Position numbers and translations under genes: made by a program
Assembly: GCA_020029535.1 (NCBI GenBank)
Contig: JAIBJM010000032.1
Coordinates: 1 to 49,671 of the forward strand
From: Gammaproteobacteria bacterium
GTDB taxonomy: Bacteria; Pseudomonadota; Gammaproteobacteria; Steroidobacterales; Steroidobacteraceae
Direction: 5' to 3'
Length of the DNA: 49,671 bases
Shown here: positions 18,719 to 26,881 of the stretch, piece after piece
Position numbering within the stretch: the stretch's first letter is position 1
How the letters are laid out: the number at the start of each line of letters is the position of its first letter
Notes under the pieces: generated by a model
Database searches by the model: none
What the model saw: only the letters and a program-made list of their open reading frames with translations
What the model was told of the DNA's origin: nothing

Positions 18719-20022
18719 CAGGCGCGCCTGATGCCTTCGATGGCCGTCTTGCCCATCATGCCGGCCTTGGCATGTCCGGCGAGCTGATTGCCGTTCACCT
18801 GAACCTCGACCTTCAGTGTCAGCTTGATCGGCTCGAGCATCTGCATGGTCCAGGTGAACACGTTGCCGTTGAACTTGCCGTCCTGCAAAGGCAGTGACGT
18901 TCCCGTCCTGACGCTCTTCATCTCGCCTTCGAGCCGTCCGTCCGGCGTGCTGCGCACGGTGAGCTCGTTCGGCTCCTTGCCCATCGGCGTGGCCACCGTG
19001 CAGTCCCAGACGCCGTCGATCGACGCGGCGCCAGCCGTCGGCGCCTCGCGTATCAGAGCCGGCCGCGTGACATCGCCAAAGTGATGGAGGTGTTCCATCA
19101 GCCATGCCCGCAGCGTGTTGGGCTTGCGGCCCAGCAGGGTCTCGAGGAACTTGTTCGGCACCCATACATGCTCGTTCGCGTTTTCGTATTCGAAGAAGTT
19201 CCAGAGGTATTCGGGAACGGAGGCGGGCGCCAGCCCGGCATCGATGAGCGGCTGGAAGAACCTGAACAGCCCCTCGCGGCTGCCGTCGTGGGCGATCGTT
19301 CGCCCGAGCATTCCGCTGAGCATCTGCGCCACTTCGGAAGGCCGCAGACCGGATTCGCCGTTGTTCAACGTGTAGAACTGGCCGACATGGCGCGAATCGT
19401 CGGACAGCAGCAGGCGCGCCGCGGCTTCGCCGATCTCGCGCGGATCGAGGTACGGCACGCGCCGGTCGTGCCAGCACAGCAACCCTTCATGAATCATGCC
19501 CGCCATGCGCAGGTAGTTGTCCATGAAGCTGGCACCACAGTTGAGGTAGGTGACCGGCATGTCCGCGTCGTCGAGGATCTGCCGCGCGATCGGATGCTGG
19601 ATCTCGAGGCCGAGCCCGAAGTCGCGCAACGCCTTGGGAATGCGCTTCGGGTTGGTGTCGGGCTGTATGCCGGTGATGCGGATCATGTGGATCAGCGCGC
19701 CCGACTTGCGCAGGGCAGCCACCAGGTTCGACATCGCCGGACGTTCGTCGAGCAGCGAGGTGGTGATCACGAACACGCCCTGGATGCCGACCATCGCAGC
19801 GTCGAGGCTCGATTGATCGAAGTAGTTGGCCAGCACGACTTCGGCGCCGGGATGCTGCTGCCGCAGCTCGCCGAGCTTGTCGGCGCTGGAGCTGATGAGC
19901 CGCAGCCGGATGTGGGGCGCATGGAATCGCAGGAAGCGCGCCATCGGGCCGCCGATGTGGCCACTGGCGCCGAAAATCGCCACGCTGCTGGGGATCGGTT
20001 TGATAAAGGCGCTGGGAGTCAT
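18718..20022 (-). CDS. NmrA-like protein with C-terminal beta-rich domain (copy 2)
   Basis: Residues 1 to about 330 are a paralog of the downstream gene: SSVAIFGASGHIGGPMARFL, MDNYLRMAGM, HDRRVPYLDPREIGEAAARL. Residues about 336-434 form an added domain that begins DGVWDCTVATPMGKEPNELT and alternates short strands (LEGEMKSVRTGTSLPLQDGK, FNGNVFTWTMQM, LKVEVQVNGNQLAGHA). I know this pattern as a small stand-alone domain of proteobacterial catabolic clusters with no assigned activity. Its fusion to NmrA suggests binding of a hydrophobic ligand, which is inference. AGAGG lies seven bases before the ATG. First gene of a two-gene coupled unit. Confidence 0.88.
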   Translation of the reverse strand: MTPSAFIKPIPSSVAIFGASGHIGGPMARFLRFHAPHIRLRLISSSADKLGELRQQHPGAEVVLANYFDQSSLDAAMVGIQGVFVITTSLLDERPAMSNLVAALRKSGALIHMIRITGIQPDTNPKRIPKALRDFGLGLEIQHPIARQILDDADMPVTYLNCGASFMDNYLRMAGMIHEGLLCWHDRRVPYLDPREIGEAAARLLLSDDSRHVGQFYTLNNGESGLRPSEVAQMLSGMLGRTIAHDGSREGLFRFFQPLIDAGLAPASVPEYLWNFFEYENANEHVWVPNKFLETLLGRKPNTLRAWLMEHLHHFGDVTRPALIREAPTAGAASIDGVWDCTVATPMGKEPNELTVRSTPDGRLEGEMKSVRTGTSLPLQDGKFNGNVFTWTMQMLEPIKLTLKVEVQVNGNQLAGHAKAGMMGKTAIEGIRRA

Positions 20023-20139
20023 GCTGGGGCCTCTGAGTGAAGCTGGGCAGGCCGCGGCAGTGTTGCAAGCGAGGAGCTTGCGGGTCCGCCTCGACCGTTC
20101 GAATATCCGATGCCGCCGTTCGTCCTGCGTTTGAAAGAT

Positions 20140-22290
20140 TCAGTGAATACTGCCCGCGCCGGGTTCATCCAGGCGCTGTCCGCGCTGACCGGCTATCGCT
20201 CGGGCGTGTTCCGCGATGGTGTCCAGGGCGGCCCGGGTTTCGGAGAGGAAGTCGAACAGTGCGAAGCTGTGCACGCTGTCCGTAACCAGCGTCAACGTAG
20301 CGGCGACACCGGCCGCGCGGGCCCTGGCGACCAGGGCCCGCGCGTCACCTGCGAGTGCCTCGTCTGCAGCCGCAAAGACCAGCAGTGGCGGCAGCTTCGA
20401 CAGATCGGCATGCAGCGGCGAATGGAGCGGTGCAGCGGGATCGTCTCCCTGAGTCCAGGCTCCGGCCATCGTCAGCAGGCGCGAGCGCGACAGCCATGGG
20501 TCCGACTTTTCGTTGGTGTCGATGGATGGAGAAGAAAGCGTGGCATCGACGAAGGGCGAGTGCAGGTAGAGCGCAAGAGGCCGGCGCACTTCGCGCTCGG
20601 CCCGCACACGCAGCGCAAGGCTGACCGCGAGGCCGGCACCCGAGCACTCTCCGCTCACAAAGGCCAGCGCGGCGCGCTGTTGCAGCCAGCGCCACGCTGT
20701 TGCCACCTGATCGAGCGTTGCTGACGCCGCTTGCTCGGGAATCGGGCCGAAGTCGGGCACCAGTGCCCAACCGCCGACGGCGCGCGCGTGCGCCGCGGCG
20801 ATCGCAATCGAAGTTGCTGCGGAACCGTACAGATACCCACCGCCGTGCAGATGCAGAATCGCCGGCCCGTCTGCCTGTCCGGCAGGCGTAACCTTCAGCG
20901 CCGGCACCCCGTGGCAGTCGATCGCTTCGACCTGCGTATCGGCAGGCCGCGGGCATTGCGCAGACATGGCCCTTTCATACGCCGCGCGCTCGCTGATCCA
21001 GCCGTGCAGCAGGTCATCGCCGCTGAAAAGATCGCGCCAGAAGGTGAAGGCACGTTTCGCTTCGGGACGCCGCGGCATGCGCACGCTTTCCGCCAGGATT
21101 TCCGCGAACGGCCGGACTGCAGCCTTCACCTCATCGTGCTGGTATTGCCAGGCCATACGCGCGTAGCCGGTCGGGTCGAGCCGCATCACGCCGCGGTTCA
21201 TGCGGCCGCGAACGGCAATTCGTCCGGAATCGGTCTCGTGGAAGCTTTGCAGATCGACCCGTGAGGAATGCAGTACGCGTGTAGTGCGCGGCCAGCGCCG
21301 TGCCTGGAACTCGGCGAAGGCGTTCTGATGGTCGCCGCCGTGGCGTGCCAGGCAACCGGCCAGGCACACCGAATCCTCCAGAGCCATGCCGGCACCGGTA
21401 CCCGAGGTGGGCAGCACCGGATGCGCCGCATCGCCCACCAGCACGACGCGGCCCCGATGCCAGGTCTCGATCGGCGACCGATAGTAGATACCGGTTATGA
21501 AGGCCTGCTCGACGCCTGCGGCGATCTCGCGAACATCGGCGCAGGCATCCGCAAACGAGCGACGCAGTTCTTCGAGATCGCCGGTCATCGACCAGTCCTC
21601 ACGATGAATTTCGGCCGCCGGCACGTAGAAGCTCGCGTAGATCTGCGCGCCGCGCCGGATCGGATAGCTGACGACGTGCCGGCCCGAACCGAGCCACAGC
21701 AGCGCCTCGCGCGTGAACTGACGGCTGTAGTTGGCGGTCGGCACGACTGAGCGCCATGCCAGATAGCCGGTGAAACTGGCCGCACTCTCGCCGAACAGTG
21801 CCTTGCGTACGGTCGAGCGCAGACCATCCGCACCGATGAGCAGATCGCCCTCGATCGAACGGCCCCGGGCGAGTTGCAGCGTCACACCGGCTGCGTCCTG
21901 CGCGACATCGATGATCGGACTCTCCAGCAACATCGTGACGCCGCTCAACTGGCCCGCGAGCGCATCGATCAGATCGCGCCGATGGGTCATGCAGGTTTCG
22001 ATGCCGTACAGCTTGCGGCCGGTCTCGCCCAGCTCGTTGGCGACGCGCAGTGTTCCGTCGTCGATGTTGTGGAACTTGATCCGCTCGGGCGGCAGGTTGA
22101 TGTGGCGCACGTGCCCGGCGGCGCCGAGGGACTCCATCACGCGCATGGCATGCGGGCCGAGTACCACGCCGGCACCGACTTCCGACAGCGCCGGCGCGCG
22201 TTCGACGATCGTGATCTCGTGACCCGAGCGGCGCAGCGCGATCGCCGTCGCCAGACCGCTCACGCCGCTACCTGCTATCAGTATCCGCAT
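20140..22290 (-). CDS. Fusion: FAD aromatic monooxygenase + alpha/beta hydrolase with Cys nucleophile
   Basis: A 716-residue two-domain enzyme. Residues 1 to about 400 are a class A flavin monooxygenase of the salicylate/3-hydroxybenzoate hydroxylase type: GSGVSGLATAIALRRSG at 7-23, the DG motif LLIGADGLRSTVR, and the GD motif RVVLVGDAAHPVLPTSGTGA at 281-300. Residues about 440-700 are a hormone-sensitive-lipase-like hydrolase: oxyanion HGGG at 482-485, acid Asp643, His674. The elbow is GECSG (547-551), so the usual Ser is Cys549, as in dienelactone hydrolases. It is the last gene of the operon headed by the gentisate-type dioxygenase. A reaction combining ring hydroxylation with ester or lactone cleavage is plausible; the exact substrate is unknown. 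Confidence 0.9.
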   Translation of the reverse strand: MRILIAGSGVSGLATAIALRRSGHEITIVERAPALSEVGAGVVLGPHAMRVMESLGAAGHVRHINLPPERIKFHNIDDGTLRVANELGETGRKLYGIETCMTHRRDLIDALAGQLSGVTMLLESPIIDVAQDAAGVTLQLARGRSIEGDLLIGADGLRSTVRKALFGESAASFTGYLAWRSVVPTANYSRQFTREALLWLGSGRHVVSYPIRRGAQIYASFYVPAAEIHREDWSMTGDLEELRRSFADACADVREIAAGVEQAFITGIYYRSPIETWHRGRVVLVGDAAHPVLPTSGTGAGMALEDSVCLAGCLARHGGDHQNAFAEFQARRWPRTTRVLHSSRVDLQSFHETDSGRIAVRGRMNRGVMRLDPTGYARMAWQYQHDEVKAAVRPFAEILAESVRMPRRPEAKRAFTFWRDLFSGDDLLHGWISERAAYERAMSAQCPRPADTQVEAIDCHGVPALKVTPAGQADGPAILHLHGGGYLYGSAATSIAIAAAHARAVGGWALVPDFGPIPEQAASATLDQVATAWRWLQQRAALAFVSGECSGAGLAVSLALRVRAEREVRRPLALYLHSPFVDATLSSPSIDTNEKSDPWLSRSRLLTMAGAWTQGDDPAAPLHSPLHADLSKLPPLLVFAAADEALAGDARALVARARAAGVAATLTLVTDSVHSFALFDFLSETRAALDTIAEHARAIAGQRGQRLDEPGAGSIH

Positions 22291-22302
22291 GGGAGCGATG
22301 GG

Positions 22303-23058
22303 CTACTGGTATGCGCGTCCGCCATCGACTACGCAGGTGCTGCCGATGACGCACGACGCGTCGCTGCTGAGCAGGAAAGCAATCACCGCGGCGATCTCTT
22401 CGGGTCGCGCGAGGCGACCCAATGCATAGCGCGCGATGAAGCCATCACGAACGTTCCTGGGCTTGCCCTCGAGAAAATCGCTGGTCATCGGCGTATCGAC
22501 GGCGCCGGGACAGACGGCATTCACGCGGATGGAGGGTGCGAGCTCGGCCGCGATGGTGCGGCTGAACTGCAATAACCCGGCTTTGGCGGCCGAGTAGGCC
22601 GCACTGCTGACGCCCGGGCGCAATGCGGCGAGCGCAGCGACGTTGACGATTGCTGCGCTGTTGCCCTGCTGGGCCGCATGGCGCAGGTGCGGAAGCGCCG
22701 CGCGACAGACAAAGAACGGTGCCGTGAGGTTGATGAGCAGACTCTCGTTCCACTGTGCTGCATCGAGCTCTTCGAGCTTGCCGATGCCGAGCACACCGGC
22801 GCTGTTGACGACGCCGTCGAGCCCATCCATGCGCTGCGCGCATTCGTCTACCGCGCGCGCCGCTGCGTGCTCGTCACGCAAGTCGGCGCACACCGGGATG
22901 CCTCCCGTGACCGACGCAACTTCCACCAGCGGTTCGCTGCGGCGGCCGACCACCGCGACACGCGCGCCTTCCTGCGCGCAACGCAGCGCCACGGCGCGGC
23001 CGATGCCGCTGCCTCCACCGGTGACCAGGATGCGGCGTCCCTGCAGCCGTGCGTTCAC
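22303..23058 (-). CDS. SDR-family oxidoreductase lacking the usual catalytic Ser
   Basis: Classical short-chain dehydrogenase of 251 residues: cofactor loop TGGGSGIG (13-20), NSAGVLGIG, Asn110, and Tyr155-xxx-Lys159 (YSAAK). Arg39-Arg40 after the second strand (VVGRRSEPL) favour NADP. The residue 13 before the Tyr, normally the catalytic Ser, is Ala142 in VNVAALAALRPG. Ser151/Ser152 are nearby but not in the standard place, so activity may be altered. The start is GTG and overlaps the upstream gene's TGA (GTGA). Within the operon it probably acts on a hydroxyl or keto side chain of the aromatic substrate; this is inference. Confidence 0.9.
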   Translation of the reverse strand: MNARLQGRRILVTGGGSGIGRAVALRCAQEGARVAVVGRRSEPLVEVASVTGGIPVCADLRDEHAAARAVDECAQRMDGLDGVVNSAGVLGIGKLEELDAAQWNESLLINLTAPFFVCRAALPHLRHAAQQGNSAAIVNVAALAALRPGVSSAAYSAAKAGLLQFSRTIAAELAPSIRVNAVCPGAVDTPMTSDFLEGKPRNVRDGFIARYALGRLARPEEIAAVIAFLLSSDASCVIGSTCVVDGGRAYQ

Positions 23059-24029
23059 CTGACCTCCAGCAGAACCTTGCCCAGTTGCGCGTTGCTCCGC
23101 ACATGCGCCAGCGCGGCCTGCGCTTCCGCGAACGGGAACACGCTGTCGATCGGCGGAGTAATCCGGTGCTCGGCGATTGCGGACAGCACGTCAGCCGCAA
23201 AGGCACGGGCAATCTCGGCCTTCTCGTCGATGCTGCGCGTACGGAATGTGACGCCGATCAGCCGGATGCGCTTGTAGGCCAGCAGCGCGATGTCGAGCGT
23301 GTCGCTGGGGCCACCGAGCCGTCCGACTGCCACGATACGGCCGCAGATCGCGGCGGCATCGACATTCCCCGCGAGCGCGCCGCGGCCCACCATATCGATG
23401 ATCAGGTCGACGCCCCGCCCCGCGCTGGCATCCCGGACCGACTGCGGCCACGCCGAGTCAGCAGTGAACACATGGTTGAACCCGTATTGGTCAAGGCGAC
23501 GCAGTCTGGCAGCGGAGCGAGCGACACCGATCACCGTGCGGGCACCAAAAAGCCGCGCGAGCTGTGCTGCCGCGATACCGACGCCCGATGTGGCGCCCTG
23601 GATCAACACCGCCTCGCCGGCCTGTAGCCCGCCCTCGCCAACCAGTGCGTTGTGCGCAGTCATGTACCAGGCCGGCAGCGCGGTGGCGCTGCGCCAGTCC
23701 ATGCCGGCCGGTATGCGGACAGCGAGCCGGTGATCGACGCTTGCGAATTGCGCAAAGCAGGCAGGCGATAGCGCCATCACGCGATCGCCGGCCTCGAACC
23801 CGCGACATTCGGCCCCGACGGCGACCACCTCGCCCGAGAGCTCGCTGCCGGCGACGCCCGCAGGATTCTCCGCGTAGTGCGTCTTCGACAACGCAAGGTC
23901 GGCGCGATTGATGCCGACCATTGCGACGCGCACCAGCAGATCGCTGGGGCCGGCAATGGGCACCTCCAGTTCACGCAGTACCAGGCGCGCAGTGCCCGGG
24001 TCGGCGTCATCGATCACCAGCGCTTTCAT
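23055..24029 (-). CDS. Zinc-independent MDR / quinone oxidoreductase-like protein
   Basis: Medium-chain reductase of 324 residues, quinone oxidoreductase/enoyl reductase branch. The GroES-like N-terminal half has VAMVGINRADLALSKTHYAE and AGSELSGEVVAVGAECRGFE. The nucleotide-binding half has the signature VLIQGATSGVGIAAAQLARL. The Cys/His zinc ligands of alcohol dehydrogenases are not present. The ATG at 24029 overlaps the upstream stop (ATGA); the frame is open for 50 more codons without homology, so I reject the longer start. It is one of four genes in this operon joined by 4-base overlaps or zero spacing, so it should be made with the ring-cleavage enzymes. The substrate is unknown. Confidence 0.9.
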   Translation of the reverse strand: MKALVIDDADPGTARLVLRELEVPIAGPSDLLVRVAMVGINRADLALSKTHYAENPAGVAGSELSGEVVAVGAECRGFEAGDRVMALSPACFAQFASVDHRLAVRIPAGMDWRSATALPAWYMTAHNALVGEGGLQAGEAVLIQGATSGVGIAAAQLARLFGARTVIGVARSAARLRRLDQYGFNHVFTADSAWPQSVRDASAGRGVDLIIDMVGRGALAGNVDAAAICGRIVAVGRLGGPSDTLDIALLAYKRIRLIGVTFRTRSIDEKAEIARAFAADVLSAIAEHRITPPIDSVFPFAEAQAALAHVRSNAQLGKVLLEVR

Positions 24030-24895
24030 GAGGTCTCGCCGATGCCTTGCCAGCGCGACAGCTCGACCGCGTCGGTCAGTATCTTCAGCGCGCCGGTCGC
24101 ATCTGCCAACGGTGGAGGCGAGGCGCCGGTGCGGGCTGCATCCTGCAGTGCGGTGAGCGTGTCGGCGAACAGCCTGCACATCGGCAACAGCAGCACGAGC
24201 GGATACACGATCAGCGTATATCCCATCGCATGCAGTTCGCGCACGGAGAGCGCGTCGTCTCCACCCTGCATCACGACAGCAAGAGGCGTTCCCTTGAACG
24301 AGCGGCCGATACGCGCGAGATGCCCGGGGTCGCGGACGCCTGCGACGAACAGGCCGTCGACGCCGCAGCGCAGGAACAGCTCCGCCCGACGCTGGGCCGC
24401 GTCGATGCCGAGTGCGCCATAAGCATCGGTTCGGCCAACGATCCAGAAATCACGATCGTCGCGCGTCGCGACGGCCACGCGCAGCTTGGCTGCAATGTCA
24501 TCCTCCGGCACGACGGCGAGCGCAGCGGTCTGCCCGGGCCGCTTGACCTGGCGCGCCTGGTCCTCGATTACCAGCGCACCGATACCCATCGACTCATTGC
24601 TGCGCACCGTCCGCGCCACCGACTTCACATCGCCGTAGCCGTCATCGCCGTCGGCCATGCAGGCGAGGCCCTGGGCGGCCATGATGTCGCGCGCTGCGGC
24701 CGAGAAGTCCGCCAGGCCTGCGATGCCAAGATCCGGCATCGCATAGCGCGCGGCCAGAACGCCGGAGCCGCTGATTGCCATGGCCGGGAATTGCGCACGC
24801 TCAATCAGGCGGGCGGAGAGTGCGTCATGCGCCGCCGGCATCACCAGCGGCGCGCCGCGACCGAGCAGCTCGCGGAAGGTGGCCCGCCGGGCCAT
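24026..24895 (-). CDS. Isocitrate lyase/PEP mutase superfamily enzyme
   Basis: TIM-barrel lyase of 289 residues. It shows the family start RATFRELLGRGAPLVMPAAHDALSA in two adjoining blocks, the metal-site loop MADGDDGYGD, the VIEDQARQVKRPG segment and VGRTDAY. The KKCGH active-site loop of isocitrate and methylisocitrate lyases is not seen, so it is better compared with oxaloacetate decarboxylase, dimethylmalate lyase or carboxyphosphonoenolpyruvate-mutase-like members. The ATG directly follows the TAG of the FAH gene. In this operon it could split a branched dicarboxylate formed after ring cleavage; this is inference. Confidence 0.88.
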   Translation of the reverse strand: MARRATFRELLGRGAPLVMPAAHDALSARLIERAQFPAMAISGSGVLAARYAMPDLGIAGLADFSAAARDIMAAQGLACMADGDDGYGDVKSVARTVRSNESMGIGALVIEDQARQVKRPGQTAALAVVPEDDIAAKLRVAVATRDDRDFWIVGRTDAYGALGIDAAQRRAELFLRCGVDGLFVAGVRDPGHLARIGRSFKGTPLAVVMQGGDDALSVRELHAMGYTLIVYPLVLLLPMCRLFADTLTALQDAARTGASPPPLADATGALKILTDAVELSRWQGIGETS

Positions 24896-25783
24896 CTACG
24901 ATCCCGCGCCGATGTGCCGGACAATTTCGTGCGGGCGCACCTTGACCGTCATCGAGCCGATGCCGGCGATCGATGCCGTCATCACATCGCCCGGATAGAC
25001 GCGCGAAACGCCCGCCGGGGTACCCGACATCACGATGTCGCCCGGATGCAGGGTGTACCAGCGCGAGACCCATGCAATCTGTTCGGCGATGCCAGAGATC
25101 ATCCGGCCCGTGTTCGTCTGTTGCCGCGTCTGACCGTTCACCTGGAAGCTCAGCTCGAGGTCTTGTGGATCGGTGATCTCGTCCGCGGTGACGAGCCATG
25201 GCCCCAGCACTGAATAGCTGTCGATCGACTTGCGCAGGCTCCGGTCCTGCGTGCCGCGTACCACCATGTCCAACCCGATCGCATAGCCGGCTATGTGATC
25301 GAGCGCCTCGGCTTCGGGAATGTCGCTGCCACCCTTGCCGATTACATACGCGAGCTCGGCCTCGTGGTCGGTGCGCAGCTCGGGGAACCGGATCGCGACC
25401 CCTTGCGACGGACCGATCAGCGACGAGGTTGCCTTCAGAAACAGGCCATCCACATACACCGGCCGGATCTCGCGCCTGGCGCGCAGCTCTTCGTCGCGCA
25501 GGCCCTCGTCGGCGTGGTCCTGGTAGTTGACCGGTACGCCGATGATCTTGCCCGGGTTCGCGACCGGCGACAGCAGGCGCACCTCGGCAACGGGTCTGGT
25601 TGCAACCTTGCCGACCAGGAACTGCATTCGCGGGCGAAGTCGCTCCAGATGCGCGATGAGCTGATCGCCAGGCGGAAACGGATATCCTGACCGCGGAATC
25701 CCTTCAAGCAGCGTGGTCACGTCGTGGATGATGTCGCCCTCGACCACGCCGAGCCGGTTGTCGTCATAGCGGCAATATTTCAA
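24896..25783 (-). CDS. Fumarylacetoacetate hydrolase-family protein (maleyl-/fumarylpyruvate hydrolase type)
   Basis: Hydrolase cleaving a C-C bond of a ring-fission beta-diketo acid, 295 residues. Metal ligands Glu141, Glu143 (DHEAELAYVIGK) and Asp172 (GLDMVVRGTQD) and the Lys185 region are all in place; MSGTPAGVSRVYPGD is the C-terminal family loop. The start is most likely TTG at 25783, one base after the dioxygenase stop, giving KYCRYDDNRLGVVEGD from residue 2. A longer open frame upstream overlaps the dioxygenase in another frame and is rejected. Directly downstream of a gentisate-type dioxygenase, the natural role is hydrolysis of maleyl- or fumarylpyruvate to pyruvate plus a C4 dicarboxylate. 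No maleylpyruvate isomerase is present. Confidence 0.9.
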   Translation of the reverse strand: MKYCRYDDNRLGVVEGDIIHDVTTLLEGIPRSGYPFPPGDQLIAHLERLRPRMQFLVGKVATRPVAEVRLLSPVANPGKIIGVPVNYQDHADEGLRDEELRARREIRPVYVDGLFLKATSSLIGPSQGVAIRFPELRTDHEAELAYVIGKGGSDIPEAEALDHIAGYAIGLDMVVRGTQDRSLRKSIDSYSVLGPWLVTADEITDPQDLELSFQVNGQTRQQTNTGRMISGIAEQIAWVSRWYTLHPGDIVMSGTPAGVSRVYPGDVMTASIAGIGSMTVKVRPHEIVRHIGAGS

Positions 25784-25784
25784 T

Positions 25785-26825
25785 TCAGGCGCTCTCGTGG
25801 CGAAGCAAACCGAGACGCCGCTGGACATCGGCGTCACTGACGATGAAGAGCACGGCATGGTCGGATTCAGCGCGGTGACTGGTCCAGGTCCAGTGCGGCA
25901 AGGTGAATATGTCGTTCTCGCTCCAGCGCAGTTGCTGGCCGCCAAAACTCGATACACCCGAACCGGCACCGACGATGCAGATCCCGCTGGCGGTGCTGCG
26001 GACCGCGCGCGTGGGTTGGCGCGATATGCGGACCATGCAGCAGTCCATGCCCGGCATTGCAGCGCCGTCACCGGCGGGGTTGGTCAGGCGCACCGCAACG
26101 GAGCCGTCAGGCTGCGGTGGCGCGGCGTCGAGTGCGGCGAGCGTCGCTTGCCAGGCAAAGCGGAATCGTGGCGAATAACCCGAAGCGACTGCATCCGGCA
26201 AGAGCGGCGCGTAACCTGGCTCGACGAATGCCGCATCGGCGACTGTGCAAGGCATCGCACCGTCGAGCTTCGATGCGGGATCGAAGAAACCGGCATCGAG
26301 GTAGTTGCACAGCTGGGAGTCCAGGACGTCGACCCAGACGCTGCGCGACGCGCCTCGATGGAAGTGGCCGTGCCAGGTGTAAGCGGGCGTCAGGATGACG
26401 TCGCCGCGCTCCATGCGGCATGGTTTGCCGTCAACCTCGGTGCAGGTATCGCCGCCGTCCTCGATCACGAAGCGCAACGCATTCGGCGTGTGACGATGCG
26501 GCCGGGCCGATTCGCCCGGCATCAGCATCTGCAGGCCGGCCTGCAGTACGGGCGTGACGTGCGGGTCCCGGGCGGCGTTCGCGAAGGCCGGGTCGCCGAG
26601 CAACAGCACACGGCGCTCGGCATTGCGCAGGGTGGTTTCGCGGACGGCCTGATCCAGCAGTGGCTGCAGCGCTGACCACGGCCAGTGACAGGCCGGCGCG
26701 GTTTGCGGCTCGCCGGTCTGGTGCAGCGTCGTCATCTCCCACAGCGCGTAGAGATGGTGTGACGCTGCACTCCGGGCGAAGTCATCGGTGCGGGTGATTT
26801 CGGTGGTCGACACGGGACATCGCAT
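25785..26825 (-). CDS. Gentisate 1,2-dioxygenase-like bicupin
   Basis: Ring-cleaving Fe(II) bicupin, 346 residues. The N-terminal cupin has the gentisate dioxygenase pattern LMPGESARPHRHTPNALRFV with His110 and His112, and His152 in TPAYTWHGHFH. A second cupin (IFTLPHWTWTSHRAESDHAVL) closes the protein. Members open gentisate, 1-hydroxy-2-naphthoate or salicylate to pyruvate-bearing products. It is the first gene of a six-gene minus-strand operon. Start options are ATG 26825 and GTG 26813; neither has a Shine-Dalgarno, and the predicted transcript starts only about ten bases before the ATG. Exact substrate not determinable. Confidence 0.9.
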   Translation of the reverse strand: MRCPVSTTEITRTDDFARSAASHHLYALWEMTTLHQTGEPQTAPACHWPWSALQPLLDQAVRETTLRNAERRVLLLGDPAFANAARDPHVTPVLQAGLQMLMPGESARPHRHTPNALRFVIEDGGDTCTEVDGKPCRMERGDVILTPAYTWHGHFHRGASRSVWVDVLDSQLCNYLDAGFFDPASKLDGAMPCTVADAAFVEPGYAPLLPDAVASGYSPRFRFAWQATLAALDAAPPQPDGSVAVRLTNPAGDGAAMPGMDCCMVRISRQPTRAVRSTASGICIVGAGSGVSSFGGQQLRWSENDIFTLPHWTWTSHRAESDHAVLFIVSDADVQRRLGLLRHESA

Positions 26826-26833
26826 TTTACAGA

Positions 26834-26869
26834 TTGGTGAATGTATTCACCAAAAAAATAAATAGTCAA
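26834..26869 (-). promoter_or_regulatory. Promoter of the dioxygenase operon overlapped by a perfect 20-bp palindrome
   Basis: On the minus strand TTGACT (26869-26864) and TACATT (26845-26840) are spaced 18 bases, a good -35/-10 pair. A perfect palindrome, TTGGTGAAT-GT-ATTCACCAA (26834-26853, 9-base arms, 2-base centre), covers the -10 box and likely start. A regulator bound there would block polymerase, so repression is expected. The IclR gene immediately upstream on the same strand is the natural candidate, although this site is shorter and tighter than many IclR operators and a GntR/TetR-type protein from elsewhere is possible. Confidence 0.72.
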
Positions 26870-26881
26870 GCGGCAGTGCTG

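Noticed and set aside
20065-20081. Hairpin GCAAGC-GAGGA-GCTTGC in the 117-base gap before the NmrA gene
   Set aside because: Only six pairs and no T run; it may be chance in this GC-rich sequence.
24030-24179. A longer start for the MDR gene
   Set aside because: The extra 50 residues are Arg/His-rich, overlap the upstream lyase gene, and lack homology, whereas the ATGA start gives a typical MDR N-terminus.
24047-25213. A 388-codon plus-strand frame opposite the ICL/PEPM and FAH genes
   Set aside because: No motifs; two well-conserved enzymes occupy the minus strand.
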